Positions 1 to 9,540 of a stretch of DNA of 64,000 nucleotides are shown one piece after another. The DNA is from Eremomyces bilateralis CBS 781.70 (lineage: Eukaryota; Ascomycota; Dothideomycetes; Eremomycetales; Eremomycetaceae): NCBI RefSeq assembly GCF_010015585.1, contig NW_022985110.1:1-64000 (forward strand), in the 5' to 3' direction. A program made the position numbers and the translations under genes. Position 1 is the first letter of the stretch. Each line of letters starts with the position of its first letter. The notes beneath the pieces were generated by a model. The model was not told the DNA's origin and did not search any database. It worked only from the letters and a program-made list of their open reading frames with translations.

Positions 1-108
1 ACTGCGATCTGCTATTTACATCTGTGGGCAAACGGTCTACCCATCCCTTCTGCCTTAGGCCGCAAGGCCACAACACACAGACTGGGCAAAGCCCAAGACT
101 GTCACACA
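1..108 (+). repeat. LTR fragment (3' part), cut by the window edge
   Basis: This matches 5698-5805 almost perfectly; I count two differences over about 108 bp. It ends in TGTCACACA, a CA-ending LTR terminus. Only the 3' part is visible, because the window starts inside it. It is in the same orientation as the copy at 5614-5805, so the gene pair between them is bracketed by direct repeats. The parent retrotransposon family is not identifiable from the LTR alone. Confidence 0.7.
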
Positions 109-485
109 ACCTACTAGTACGGAGGATCTCGGTTTTTATATCGATTTACATCCTGAGTTCTGATATATAGATGATGGTAGTAAAATTGTACTTTTGGCCT
201 GGGTTGTGGTTTTGGTCTGGGAGCACCCACAACCTCCGGTTGTGGGGCGGTCATGGGGCACGGATATGCCTCTGTAGCATCACAGAAACTAGGGTCCGAA
301 ATAAAGAGTAGAAACTGGACATCGGTGCGATGTTCGATGGAATAACTAGAGTATAGCATAGCACAGTGTGGCTAGATTATCGCCCAAGTTCAAGTGAACT
401 ATAATAGATTCATATACAGGTCGCGTGAAGACACGATTTTGTGCTTGTATTTCTTATCATGACCGTCAAATGAGCCCCCGAATTC
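109..485. other. Intergenic, 3' flank of the minus-strand metallopeptidase gene
   Basis: No convincing gene, RNA gene or repeat is seen. A short open frame on the minus strand (114-359) is Pro-rich, unspliced and unlike any family I recognise, so I treat it as chance. The stretch probably contains the 3' UTR of the neighbouring minus-strand gene. Confidence 0.5.
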
Positions 486-3400
486 AACCCTGCCATCTTC
501 GTCCTATCTTTTCATTCGTTGTCGTTTCATTCGAAGGTGTTGTCTGATTCAATGATAACGCCTCATCAAGCGCCTCCGTTTCATTCAGGAATCTCGATAC
601 CGTCGACATCGCTGGCTTACCACACCCTTGCCCAGCTACATTGAAGTGGTAGTCTCGGGAAACCATACATCCATTCCCGAAATGTTTTGTCCCGCAGGAC
701 TTGCAAGTCGAAAATCTCATGATGTCTTGATATGCTTGCCACATATCTTTACCAGAGATGGTACACGACTTGCCAGTTTCGTCCTTGCCTTGAACATATA
801 CTTTGCATCCCTGACCTATGAGGCTATCGAGGGAGCACATCCCACTCTTTGGAAGTGCTTGATTGGCTTCGTATATCGTGTCCGGTTCATTCAGAAGGAA
901 ACTGGCAGCCAAGTCGCAGTTCTTGACTGTATTCAGAGCGTGCCCGCAAAGGGGTGCACCCTGACAATCGTAAGCTCTTTGGCCGATGCAGTACGCGTTG
1001 TCGGTGCCCTTCTTCTCCGACATATCGCTTGGGCATGGAAGAAAAACGTTAGTAAACCGATTGTAGCCTTCCGTTTGAATGACGGCATAGGTTGGATCCA
1101 CTCCCTCATTCGATGTTCCCATCGGGATAACCCACTTGAAGTGAGTTTTGTCTCGAGTAATTTTGACATTGTTGCGCTCTCCAACTTCCTTCCATTTGAA
1201 TTCGCGATTGTCGTTGGCATCAGCTGTAGCGGGTCCATCATATTTGAATAATGTTGAGCCTTCAACCATATAATGAGCAGTAACAAAATTGGGGCCATAG
1301 GATATTGGCCATGCACCCCAATTGTGGTATCTGCTATCATCCGTGAAGTAAATGCGGATAAAACCATAAGGAAGGAGGACATTTGCTTCAATTGTCGTCT
1401 CTGTAGGCGAGGTTTTGATCTTGACGTCCCGCACAACACGACCATCAAGTCCCTTGGTTGCTCCACCGTGGGGGTTAGAAGCATCTCCCATCTTGCCATC
1501 AGCGCCAATAGCCTTGACAGTCACCACCATAGCCTTTGTCTCTATTAGGATATTCCCGATAGTGACCTTGCGCATGAAACCTGGTAAGCGGACTAGTTCT
1601 TCCTCGCCGGTATATACGGCGAATCCATAGGGGTTCCCCCCGGGGTGGCTCCATTCGACATGAAGAGAGGTGTAGTCCAGGCCAGTGACTTTTGTAACCG
1701 GCTTCCCTGGTGAGCTTCCACCGTTATAAGACGAAAGATGGTCCTGAATAAGAGGGCTGCCACCTGGAACGAAGTTGATGATTTTGTCCATGTATGTTTC
1801 GCTTGGAAGAGAGTTGTAAGGATTTGGCATGACTGCGGGAGTGATGTGAATAAGACCTGCTTTATTTTCGGCGGCCAACTTAGCTACCTCGACCGCTCTG
1901 TCCTCCGGAACTTGATAGATGATATGCCATATCTTTCGAGGGTCGCTTGGTTTCCAATTAATCTCGGTATAGTTCTTCATGATGTAGTTTTCGTAACTAC
2001 TCTCGAAAGTCATGAGCGTATCCGAGCTACGAGTCGTTAGCTGCGTGCGTACAAGACATAAATTGGAGCGAGAAAGCCATGTACGAACCTATTTTCGTAG
2101 CACTTTTCCACTCCGGTTCCAGGATTGAGCACGGTGTAAGCTCCAGGATATTTACGTTTGGTATTATCGCTGATGAATTGATAAACTTCGGCCCACCTAT
2201 TAGGATTGCTTGTATCACCGCATTGATTCCATCCTTCATCAAAGAAGATGCCTCCTATTTTATCTGCCCCATATAACCTAAATTAAGTTAATACTGGACG
2301 CTGAATTCTTGAGCTTTGTGTACTTACTTGTACCATAAATCTACGTCACGTTCGATTTGAGCGACCCAGTCTTCCACTGTTCGTGAGCCCAGCCGAGTTT
2401 CAAATGGTTCAAACTTTGGGTCATCGGAGGTAGCCAATCCAAGGTACCCTGTTCTCACATAGCCAATAACTTTCTTCTTCTTAGCCACTGCCTCTGTGAG
2501 AACGGCCATCCACTTTTTATTAACAGCCACGTCCGGGCCGTTCAGGACATTTGCAACCAGGACGCTGACTTTGTCATTGGGATAGGCGATCATTCTCCTC
2601 CATAGATCGTACCCTCCTCCTGGGTGGATGTAAGAAGCAAGAGCTACTTGTTCTGTGGTCAAGAATGTTAGTTAAATTACTTGAACCACGTTATGCGGCG
2701 GTTAAATGAAGGATCAAGTACTTACGGCCAGCGTCGCCGCCCGAGCCTCCTGGTGTCGATGGGTTAGGGCCTGTCTCATTGCCCGGTTGGGGGAGGGGAC
2801 CTTCTATTACGCCAGGCACTGCGTCGATCTGGGCAACGAGGGCCTCGAATTCTGCGCCGATGGCAGCGGCGCTGATGTCCCTCGCGACGCCGCCGACGTC
2901 GGGGCAGCCGGGGCGGAAGATATCGTTGCCGGAGTCGTATGGCGGGTCAGACACGGTGTCGTCCGGCTGCGCGGGCTCGGTCTCGAGGAGGGGCGGTCCG
3001 CCGTCCACGTCGCGTGGCTCCTGCAGCGGCGCCATCCTCCTGACATTGGGCCTGTCCGGGTAGACGAGAATCTGCTTCTGGACGTACTTGGCCATGGCGA
3101 ACCAGGCAAAGTTGTCGGCGTTGCGCTGTGGATAGTAACCCGACCACTGGGCAGTGTTATAGGGCGGTGGCTCGACATAGTTGGCCAGCACCTTGGCGAA
3201 CAGCGGCCCGTACATGGACTCCCACGAGCGCCTGCCGTTCCAGATGACATTGCTCTGTAGGTCGCGCACGTAGGGACTCGACGCGTTGGCGTTCATGAAA
3301 TAGTTGAGATGGGTGATCTCGTGGAAGAAGACACGGGCGTGGTTGTCCCAGTTCATGAGGTCCTTTTTCTCCGGCAGGGTCTTGCCGCTGTTCACGGCGG

Positions 3401-4115
3401 TAATCTCGCCCAGGGTCTTAAGGTTGAAGAACTCGGCGCAGAAAGTGATACGGTCGTACCATAGGGTGGGGTCCCTGCCGTAGCCCCGCGTGTTCTCGCT
3501 GAAGGCCTGTGACTTCATCTGGTGTGCCTGTCCGACTGGCGGCTGGCCAGTCCTGGAGCATTGTCCGTTGTTGGTCGCATCACCGCAGGCGTTCGTGGGA
3601 TCCGTGCTATCAGGGCCCGCCTTGCCGTCGCTGCAGCGTACCTCGATCCACAGGAAGCGGAACGACGAGGCTGGATTTCCGATGAGTCGGCTCCACGGGT
3701 ACTCCCAAATTTGGGCGGCTTGGTGATAGATCTGCTTGATTTCAGCCCTCGTATCGTCCGTAAGCGGCCACTGGTTGATCGGAGTGTTCTTGCCGCCCCA
3801 GAAATCCGTCGCGGCCTGAAGCTTCCACTGAATATCATTGAGCTCGCCCAGTGCAGCAATCTGCTGGAAGTCGCGAAAGGCTTGCTGGATGACATGAACG
3901 CGGTCGCCGATGCCGTTGCAACCCTTGAATCCGTACAGCCGCGTGCCTCGGAGGTTTTCTATCGCGATCGGGCTGCCGTCGTCGTTATTTAGTGGCGGAT
4001 ACGGCTGGATTGGATCGTTTGTAAAGTCGGGCGCGACGTCCCAGACGGTAAGAGCGGCCGCAACGTGCAGCAACACCAGCCCGCTCTGTAGCAGCTGAGC
4101 GAGGAAACGAGCCAT
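484..4115 (-). CDS. Secreted metallopeptidase / Spherulin-4 / FN3-like chimeric protein
   Basis: This is a four-exon model: 4115-2726, 2652-2328, 2277-2085 and 2040-484, joining in frame to about 1154 aa. I start at 4115, not at upstream in-frame codons, because the signal peptide begins there (MARFLAQLLQSGLVLLHVAA). Exon 1 contains HEITH, a HExxH zinc site, followed by a NADNFAWFA stretch, as in Asp-zincin-type (deuterolysin or Lys-endopeptidase-like) secreted peptidases. Exons 2-4 carry a Spherulation-specific family 4 domain (IHPGGG, NVLNGPD, VIGYVRTGYLG, GIFFDEGW), then a fibronectin-III-like region (LDYTSLHVEWSHPGG) and a Cys-rich C-terminus. Introns have GTAAGT donors, except the last, where the donor is a choice. 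Exon 1 is strongly GC-rich while exons 2-4 are not, and the break falls at intron 1. A fusion of two separately annotated genes, or two adjacent genes, remains possible. Substrate unknown. Confidence 0.65.
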
Positions 4116-4612
4116 CGCGTTTGTAAGCTGACTGTGACGTTCTCCTTGGGTATGTCTAGAGCGCTTTGAAGGCACGCAGCCCGCGTATATAAGCACCTTA
4201 GACTCTGGCGTGTAAACATTTTACTACCTGGCCGAAGCCCTGCTATCGTTGCGTCGAACGGGGCCATGTTGAATAAAATTTGATATTCCACTTCTAGAGT
4301 GCAGGAACAATGTTGCGAAGAGTTGGATGCCTTTCCTAGACACTTACCCTTGCGGGCAGATAGAAAACTGCCCATGCCCCGCTGTTTCTCTTTCAAGGGT
4401 CCGTTAACTCGGAAAAACCCTTACGCGCTTTGCTCCCTATCGAATCCTTTGATCCTTCGCCCGTTTTATTTTAGGTCCGCGGATTTCCAGACTGCGAGCA
4501 AGTAAGCAAGCACAGGCCGATACCAGACCAAACTGTCCGTACGGATCAAATACGGCATCGTCGCATCCCACCATAAGCAACACGCCTCCACCGCTTGCTT
4601 CAAGCTCCAACG
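4116..4612. promoter_or_regulatory. Shared divergent promoter region
   Basis: This is a 497-bp gap between the start codons of two divergent genes, the metallopeptidase chimera and the uncharacterised ORF. It must hold both promoters. No specific operator was recognised. Divergent placement and similar GC-rich coding suggest the pair may have arrived or be expressed together, which is inference only. Confidence 0.45.
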
Positions 4613-5371
4613 ATGAAGACACCTGCAGACAGATGTGAGTACATACAGGGCCCCTCTGCCAACAATACGTCTAGGCTCGAGCTGACTGCAACTTGGGAAA
4701 AAGGGGCAGAGCCCAGGCCGAAGCCCAAACCGTCGCCGCCGGAACGCTCGCGTGTCGTGCTTCTGGACGACAGCGTTTCCGTCTGGGGGTGGCCGTCACG
4801 TGGCGGCCTGATCGTGCTCGAGCAGGCCACCGCCCTCGACTTCGAGATGCTGCAGCTCGACAGCGTCAATCTGGCCCTGGCCCGCGACGACGACCGCGCC
4901 CGCGAGGACGAGCACTGCCAGCGCCTGCTCTGGCTCGGTGCCAGGTGGTTCGACAGTCGCGAGAGGTACGGCTTCGTGTGGAACCTCTCGAGGCAACTGT
5001 CCCCTGCCATCTCGGCCGTCGAGCGAGGCGAGCAGCCTGCGCCGACGAGGCCGGAGCGCTGGTGGGTCCGCGTCGCATTCTCTAACGGCCAGGATCCGCA
5101 TGGCGGTTTCTGGGTGGGCGAATGGGACTCCCGTATATACGGTTCGCGAGGCGACAGGCAGGCGCCAGTACATCTCGACGCCGCTCAAATTGCCCTCGCG
5201 CGTAACATGGGCGAGAAGTGCAGGATCCTCGAGGCTCTGGGGGCCACGTACTTTGACAGTCTGGACAGCTACCGGGGAGAGGCGTGCGTGAATGCCTGGC
5301 ACCATAAGCACACTGGGGAGTTCGGGCCCTTAGTCATCCACGACCACCAAGGCGTCAACGGTGACGACTAG
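4613..5371 (+). CDS. Uncharacterised GC-rich protein
   Basis: I do not recognise the family. The ATG at 4613 gives 252 aa. An earlier in-frame TTG at 4595 is not a plausible start. A strong donor (GTGAGTACATAC) at 4635 and an acceptor ending at 4703, with a CTGAC-like branch site, define an in-frame 69-nt intron. Splicing would give about 229 aa and remove a stretch unlike the rest, so it is probably real. The product is rich in W, R and acidic residues (WWVRVAFSNG, GGFWVGEWDS), with no signal peptide or membrane segment. Two similar halves are visible: ARWFDSRERYGF and ATYFDSLDSYRGE each follow an LALAR stretch, suggesting an internal duplication. Codon use is GC-rich, like exon 1 of the divergent neighbour. 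Confidence 0.6.
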   Translation: MKTPADRCEYIQGPSANNTSRLELTATWEKGAEPRPKPKPSPPERSRVVLLDDSVSVWGWPSRGGLIVLEQATALDFEMLQLDSVNLALARDDDRAREDEHCQRLLWLGARWFDSRERYGFVWNLSRQLSPAISAVERGEQPAPTRPERWWVRVAFSNGQDPHGGFWVGEWDSRIYGSRGDRQAPVHLDAAQIALARNMGEKCRILEALGATYFDSLDSYRGEACVNAWHHKHTGEFGPLVIHDHQGVNGDD

Positions 5372-5613
5372 TTAGAGGCCCAACTCTCCTTTCCCACTGT
5401 AATAGTATAGTCGTATATAGGGCCAACTGCCGAGATGGCGGGTTCTTGTTCAGGAACCCGACCTTCCGTACAGATACACGCTCGAGCTCCTGACCTGGTT
5501 AAGAATTGCACGAACATCGACGGATTAAAGAAATTCGAAGGATTAAAGGATCCCAATCCCTTTTCTGGGGCCGTGTCACGGATTGATACTGGATGATGTA
5601 AAATCAAGGTAGT

Positions 5614-5805
5614 ATGTCATGGGCCCAAACCACGAAGGATTTAGTAAGCTGGTAACGCTATTGAATTGCTAAAGAGAGAAGGAAAAGATCTCTCTTACTG
5701 CGATCTGCTATTTACATCTGTAGGCAAACGGTCTACCCATCCCTTCTGCCTTAGACCGCAAGGCCACAACACACAGACTGGGCAAAGCCCAAGACTGTCA
5801 CACAT
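5614..5805 (+). repeat. LTR, about 190 bp, solo or 5' remnant
   Basis: It begins TGTCATGGGCCC and ends GACTGTCACACA, so it has TG...CA ends. Its 3' half matches 1-108. Its 5' half matches the reverse complement of 22010-22113. No clear target-site duplication and no primer-binding site follows it, so it is probably a solo LTR or severed end. It marks the left border of the repeat island. Confidence 0.7.
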
Positions 5806-6192
5806 GACACCGATTCGCGATATCTTCTTATCGTTATTACGCGTGAGCCATTATAGTCGATACGAACTCGTGGTGCTATTTTAGTTTCCGGGCTATCTCT
5901 ACTCCTTTCTATTCCTTACTAGTTAATAGCGCGTTATCGTTAGGGTTCGGGTCTGGTAGCTAGAGATAGTCTCCTAAGTTCGGGTGATACCCATAGCTTA
6001 AGAAAAACGGGCTTATTGCTGTCGATGAGGCCGTTCGTGCGAGCACGGAGGCTTAAAGAGTTAGGAGGTGCTCGTCCTAATTATCTTAGAAGAAATCGTA
6101 GAAGTGTCGGAGGTACTCTTCTAAGACCTAATTTATCCTTTCTATACTTCTATCGGTTTCTGGGTAAAAAGTAGTTAATAATCGTTACTTAA
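5806..6192. other. AT-rich transposon-derived DNA, no gene
   Basis: This stretch is rich in TTA/TAA and short repeats of the kind left by repeat decay, with no open frame worth reporting. It lies between two LTR fragments. I see no recognisable coding remnant. Confidence 0.4.
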
Positions 6193-6418
6193 TGACACGG
6201 TCTGGATGCGCAAGGTCTGCGATTACCAAGTTCCATTAATCTAAACTGAAGAGAGAGAGAGAGAGAAGAAATCTCCCGGCACCTTTGTGCGCGAGATAGC
6301 GACTCTCCTCTCCAATGCCCTACTGCTGTGTTACCATGTTTGTTTGCTTCTCTGATATAATCCACCAGCCACGTCTTCAGCCACAACCAAGGGAACAGGC
6401 CACAGGCCTGGGACCATA
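6193..6418 (-). repeat. Gypsy-type LTR (3' LTR of a minus-strand element)
   Basis: Read on the minus strand, the sequence starts TGTTATGGTCCCAGGCCTG at 6418 and ends near 6193 in GTGTCA. It lies directly downstream of the integrase fragment at 6452-6640, as a 3' LTR should. The first ~30 bp recur at 14402, also on the minus strand, marking a second copy. A GA-dinucleotide run sits inside. The exact 6193 end is inferred from the CA terminus. Confidence 0.5.
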
Positions 6419-6451
6419 ACACTTAATTCCTAATATCTTATAGATTTATTT

Positions 6452-6743
6452 CTAGACTCCTTTAACGAAGTTATCTCCTCTGTCTGATATAATGGCTATT
6501 GGTAGCAAGTGGTATAGAATGTAGTGCTTAATCATCATAGCTGCTACTGTCTCTCCTTCCATATCTTTACAGGGGATAAAGATCGCGCCTTTGCCTAACC
6601 TGTCAACAATCCTCCGTGGGGGAAGAAATTGATGGCCCATACAAAGCGTCTTGGCACTACATCACCAGTTTTCCAGATCTTTACAACTAACAGATTACAA
6701 ACTCCAACCTACTACAACGCCACCGTCTTCTCTTCATGGAACG
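6452..6743 (-). pseudogene. Ty3/gypsy integrase fragment
   Basis: The minus-strand frame at 6640-6452 reads DRLGKGAIFIPCKDMEG and later IAIISDRGDNFV. This is the DRLSK...ISDRG(D/S)xF pattern of the retroviral-type integrase core in fungal gypsy elements. Frames are broken upstream of 6640, and the element is cut at 6743/6744 by the inverted-repeat element. It stops shortly after the ISDRG motif. It is a relic, with no complete reverse transcriptase in the window. Confidence 0.7.
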
Positions 6744-7000
6744 TGTAGAAGTATTGATACGTGATTGATTAATCTATCTAGGAGTATGGGAGGCCTCGGA
6801 GGAATAGGAGGTGACCACATGGTACTAGCCGTATTGGGATGTCACCTGACTCCCAACCTCTAGAGGATGGTTGATATCTAACACTCCTCCTTAAACATCA
6901 TCTTCAGGGTAAGGCCGTCGTTAAGGTGGCTCACGCGGTGCTTCAGGGGCAGTTTGCCGTTCCGGGATGTCCGTGGGTGGTGTTGAAGGTGCTGGGTAAA

Positions 7001-7336
7001 GGGCTAGGTGGTTCTTGATCGGATTGAGGGCTTGAAATAGTGAGCCAGTAACGAGAGGTTATTCACCGTGTAAGCTGTGTCTCAGTAGTCCTTCCAGTTA
7101 AGGGCCTAGGTGGTTCTTGATCGGATTGAGGGCTTGAACAGTGAGCCAGTAATGAGGGGTTATTCACCGTGTAAGCTGTGTCTCAGTAGTCCTTCCAGTT
7201 AAGGGTCTAGGTGGTTCTTTGGTGATAAAGTCCTAAGATAGTTTCTTGGTCGGATTAAGGGCTTGAAAGCGGTAAGACAGTGACGTTGAGTTTATTTAAC
7301 GTGTGACGTGTGTATCAGTGGTCCTTTCCAGTTAAG
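7001..7336 (+). repeat. Tandem repeat, ~101-bp unit, about 3 copies
   Basis: Units start at 7001, 7102 and 7203 with GGGNCTAGGTGGTTCTT and end with TTCCAGTTAAGG. The first two are nearly identical. The third is longer, with an insertion and more changes, as expected for an older unit. It lies inside the inverted-repeat element. Confidence 0.8.
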
Positions 7337-7359
7337 GTGTGGTTCATGTTGTTGTCCTT

Positions 7360-7790
7360 CTTGTATATCGGTGGAGGGGTAGAAGGAGTCCCGCTCGATC
7401 AGCATATCTCTGGAGGGGAGCAGTGATCCCGCTCGATCAGTGTATCGCCGGAGGGGAGGAGTGATCCCGCTCGATCAGCGTATCGCCGGAGGGGAGGATG
7501 GTCTCTGTGGTACCGGAGGAGAGGATGGTCTCTGTGGTGCCGGAGGAGAGGATGGTCTCCGTGATGGGGTTGGTCGCCGTGGGAGAGGATGGTTCCCTCG
7601 GTGGCGAGGGATGACGGTAGAGAGGAGGTAGCTCCCCCGTAGCCATAGTATCGTGATGCTTATGGGTAGTATCAACGGGATTGATGGCTCCCCCGCAACC
7701 ATGGTATCACGATGCTTATGGGTGGTATATCGATCCATGCAGGCGGAGATTGATGGCTCCCCCGTAACCATGGCATCGTGATGCTTGTGG
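7360..7790 (+). repeat. Three adjacent G-rich minisatellites
   Basis: First, about three units of ~43 bp carry CCCGCTCGATCAG and GGAGGGGAG (7380-7495). Next, three units of ~27 bp carry GGAGGAGAGGATGGTCTC (7485-7565). Last, three looser units carry ATCGTGATGCTTATGG and ATGGCTCCCCC (7640-7785). Open frames crossing these arrays on either strand are repeat translations, not genes. Confidence 0.7.
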
Positions 7791-8212
7791 TTGAAGTGTT
7801 CGCGTAGGTACGAGGTCTATGGCTCTCCGTGTCGTCGACGAGGTTAAAGAAGACCACGGTATGGATAGCTTCGGCAGAGGTGATAGGCTGTAAGGTCACG
7901 AGATGGTTGTGGGCATAGAGTGAGATGGTCACGAGTAATAGACGAGTAGTGGACGAGTCAAGCGGTATAGATTGATAATATCTGTGCCTCAATACTTAGA
8001 CTGATCCTTAAAGAAGGAGAAGGAGAAGGGTTCAATGAAGGGTCCTCAAATAGTGGCTCCATTGTGTTACACGTGACTTAGCAGTAGAGGTTAGGAGTCA
8101 GGTGACATCCCAATACGGCTAGTATCATTTGTGGTTACCTCCTATTCCTCCGAGGCCTCCCATACTCCTAGATAGATCAATCAATCACGTATCAATAATT
8201 CTACAAGAACTA

Positions 8213-9180
8213 TTTAATAACTAACAGCGAACCTTAAGGACGGAAGAGAGTGAGTTCCTTCTGCCTATTGATTCGTATATGCTTGCTGAACTGATGTAGA
8301 ACTCTTGGACAGCCGATCTCTGAATATGTTTTCTAAAGGATCTTCTTCTTCGACTGTAGCAGAAGATGGCGCATCTGCTCCATCTTCATTGTTACCGCCT
8401 CCAACATCGAAGCAAGGACTCGCGATCGGGGGGCGCGGTAGTTTGTGTAGCAGAATGGTCGATAGCTAGGATCTATAGCTCCGAATTCCAAATTTTTGAG
8501 ATAGAATTGGTCTATATTGCGCGTAGAATCATTCCATGAAGCTAATGATGTTGACCTAAATGCTCACCAATTTGCATGCCACGAACGTCAACGTCACCAA
8601 AAAATTTCAAATTTGTCTCAGGCCCTTCGTGTGGGTAACCCATTTTGGGTTAGCGCCTTGGCGTCCCACTAAGGGCCTGAGAGTCTGAGGTAACATAAAC
8701 ATTCCCCACCTAGCCTCCATAGGAATCCACATCTTCTCTACTATCAGTCTTTGTAACACATACGAAACCATAACAGAATCCCTCTAGTATTTCAAGCCTG
8801 CGGCTACAATGCATCCAGGGCAAGAATAATAATGGCATTGGAAACTAAGATCAAAACGCATAGATTTCATGGGAAAGGCTTCTGGAGACACGGAGTTGAT
8901 GAACTCCGATTGGAGCCGATGTTCCTGATTTAACTTTCCTGTGCGGGCCGAACCCATCCCGTTCCGACAGCAAATCGTGGGGCTTCACATGTCTTCGCAT
9001 GGCAAAATCATAAATCTGGGGAACATAAATGTGTAGCCGGTCGTCATAAAGCGTACTCACAAATTTGATCAATGGATTTCGAAGCAAGACCTTCTGCTGC
9101 GCTCCGTGTGATCCCCTCACAACCACCATAAAACCTACTATTTGGACCCAGCCTATCATCATCAAATATATTGAACCAAC
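8213..9180. other. Intergenic / old repeat DNA before the GPI-protein gene
   Basis: No gene is supported. A 127-codon minus-strand frame (8851-9234) overlaps the start of the GPI-protein gene and has no recognisable domain, so I reject it. A 65-bp foldback sits at 8617-8681. The final ~60 bp, containing an AATATATTG stretch before 9181, plausibly hold the small gene's core promoter. Confidence 0.4.
8617..8681. repeat. 65-bp foldback (hairpin)
   Basis: CTCAGGCCCTT at 8617 pairs with AAGGGCCTGAG ending at 8681. A nested GGGTAACCC/GGGTTAG pair sits in the middle. No gene context explains it. It could be a tiny MITE or a structural leftover. Confidence 0.5.
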
Positions 9181-9540
9181 ATGAGGATCCATGCCGCTGT
9201 GATCTTCGCCATTGCTGGTACTCCTCTCGCGCAATCACCCACTATTACCTCATCCGGAGTGCCTCTTCCCAACGCAAGCGAATTCGCCTCCCAACTCGAC
9301 GCCCTCAATGCCTATGTTAGCACCATGGACCCCGCGGAACAGTCCAGTGTCTTAGCGGTCATGGAGTCTGGGTACGACATCGGGACTGCTGTGGCCAACA
9401 GCTTTCTTTCATCCATACAAGCCAACTCGCCTAGTGCCACGATTCAAGGAACAACAAGCGGAGGAGCTGCGCCAACCTTAGGAGTACATACAATGGCAGG
9501 GCTTGCCGGTGTTGGAATGGCGGCTCTTGGGATGTTGTAA
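9181..9540 (+). CDS. Small secreted GPI-anchored protein
   Basis: This is a 119-aa single-exon protein. Residues 1-18 (MRIHAAVIFAIAGTPLAQ) form a signal peptide. The C-terminus has a small-residue site (GTTSGGAAP), then a hydrophobic tail (MAGLAGVGMAALGML) ending at the stop codon, the classic GPI-attachment layout. The mature part is about 80 residues, Ser/Ala/Asn-rich, without cysteines. It would sit on the outer leaflet or be linked to the cell wall. Fungal proteins of this build are often annotated as GPI-anchored cell-wall proteins of unknown function. It is the only intact cellular-type gene within the repeat island. No paralogue is in the window. Confidence 0.7.
   Translation: MRIHAAVIFAIAGTPLAQSPTITSSGVPLPNASEFASQLDALNAYVSTMDPAEQSSVLAVMESGYDIGTAVANSFLSSIQANSPSATIQGTTSGGAAPTLGVHTMAGLAGVGMAALGML

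Larger units (their letters stand above)
6744..8205. mobile_element. 1.46 kb element with 140-bp inverted LTR-like ends
   Basis: The ends, 6744-6883 and 8065-8205, are inverted copies of the same ~140-bp sequence, about 90% alike by eye. Each copy taken alone starts TGTTA and ends CTACA, like a short LTR. The flanks carry GAAC just left (6738-6742 area) and GAAC just right (8207-8210), a possible 4-bp target duplication. The interior has no transposase gene and is mostly tandem repeats. Two readings are possible: a non-autonomous foldback/TIR element, or two short copia-like LTRs in opposite orientation. It interrupts the gypsy relic. Confidence 0.55.

Noticed and set aside
628-1251. 207-codon plus-strand frame
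   Set aside because: Antisense shadow of the Spherulin-4/FN3 exon on the minus strand, no domain or start context.
933-1508. 191-codon minus frame
   Set aside because: Alternative frame of the same exon; composition unlike a protein, while the main frame carries the domains.
2706-3260. 184-codon plus-strand frame in the GC-rich exon
   Set aside because: High GC lowers stop frequency in all frames; the minus strand has signal peptide and HEITH motif.
7437-7771. Pro/Ser-rich open frames near 7.5 kb
   Set aside because: They are translations of minisatellite units in several frames at once.
7360-7790. Possible CRISPR-like array
   Set aside because: Tandem minisatellites without unique spacers, in a eukaryotic genome.
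8851-9234. 127-codon minus frame
   Set aside because: Overlaps the start of the GPI-protein gene, no family, hydrophobic part coincidental.
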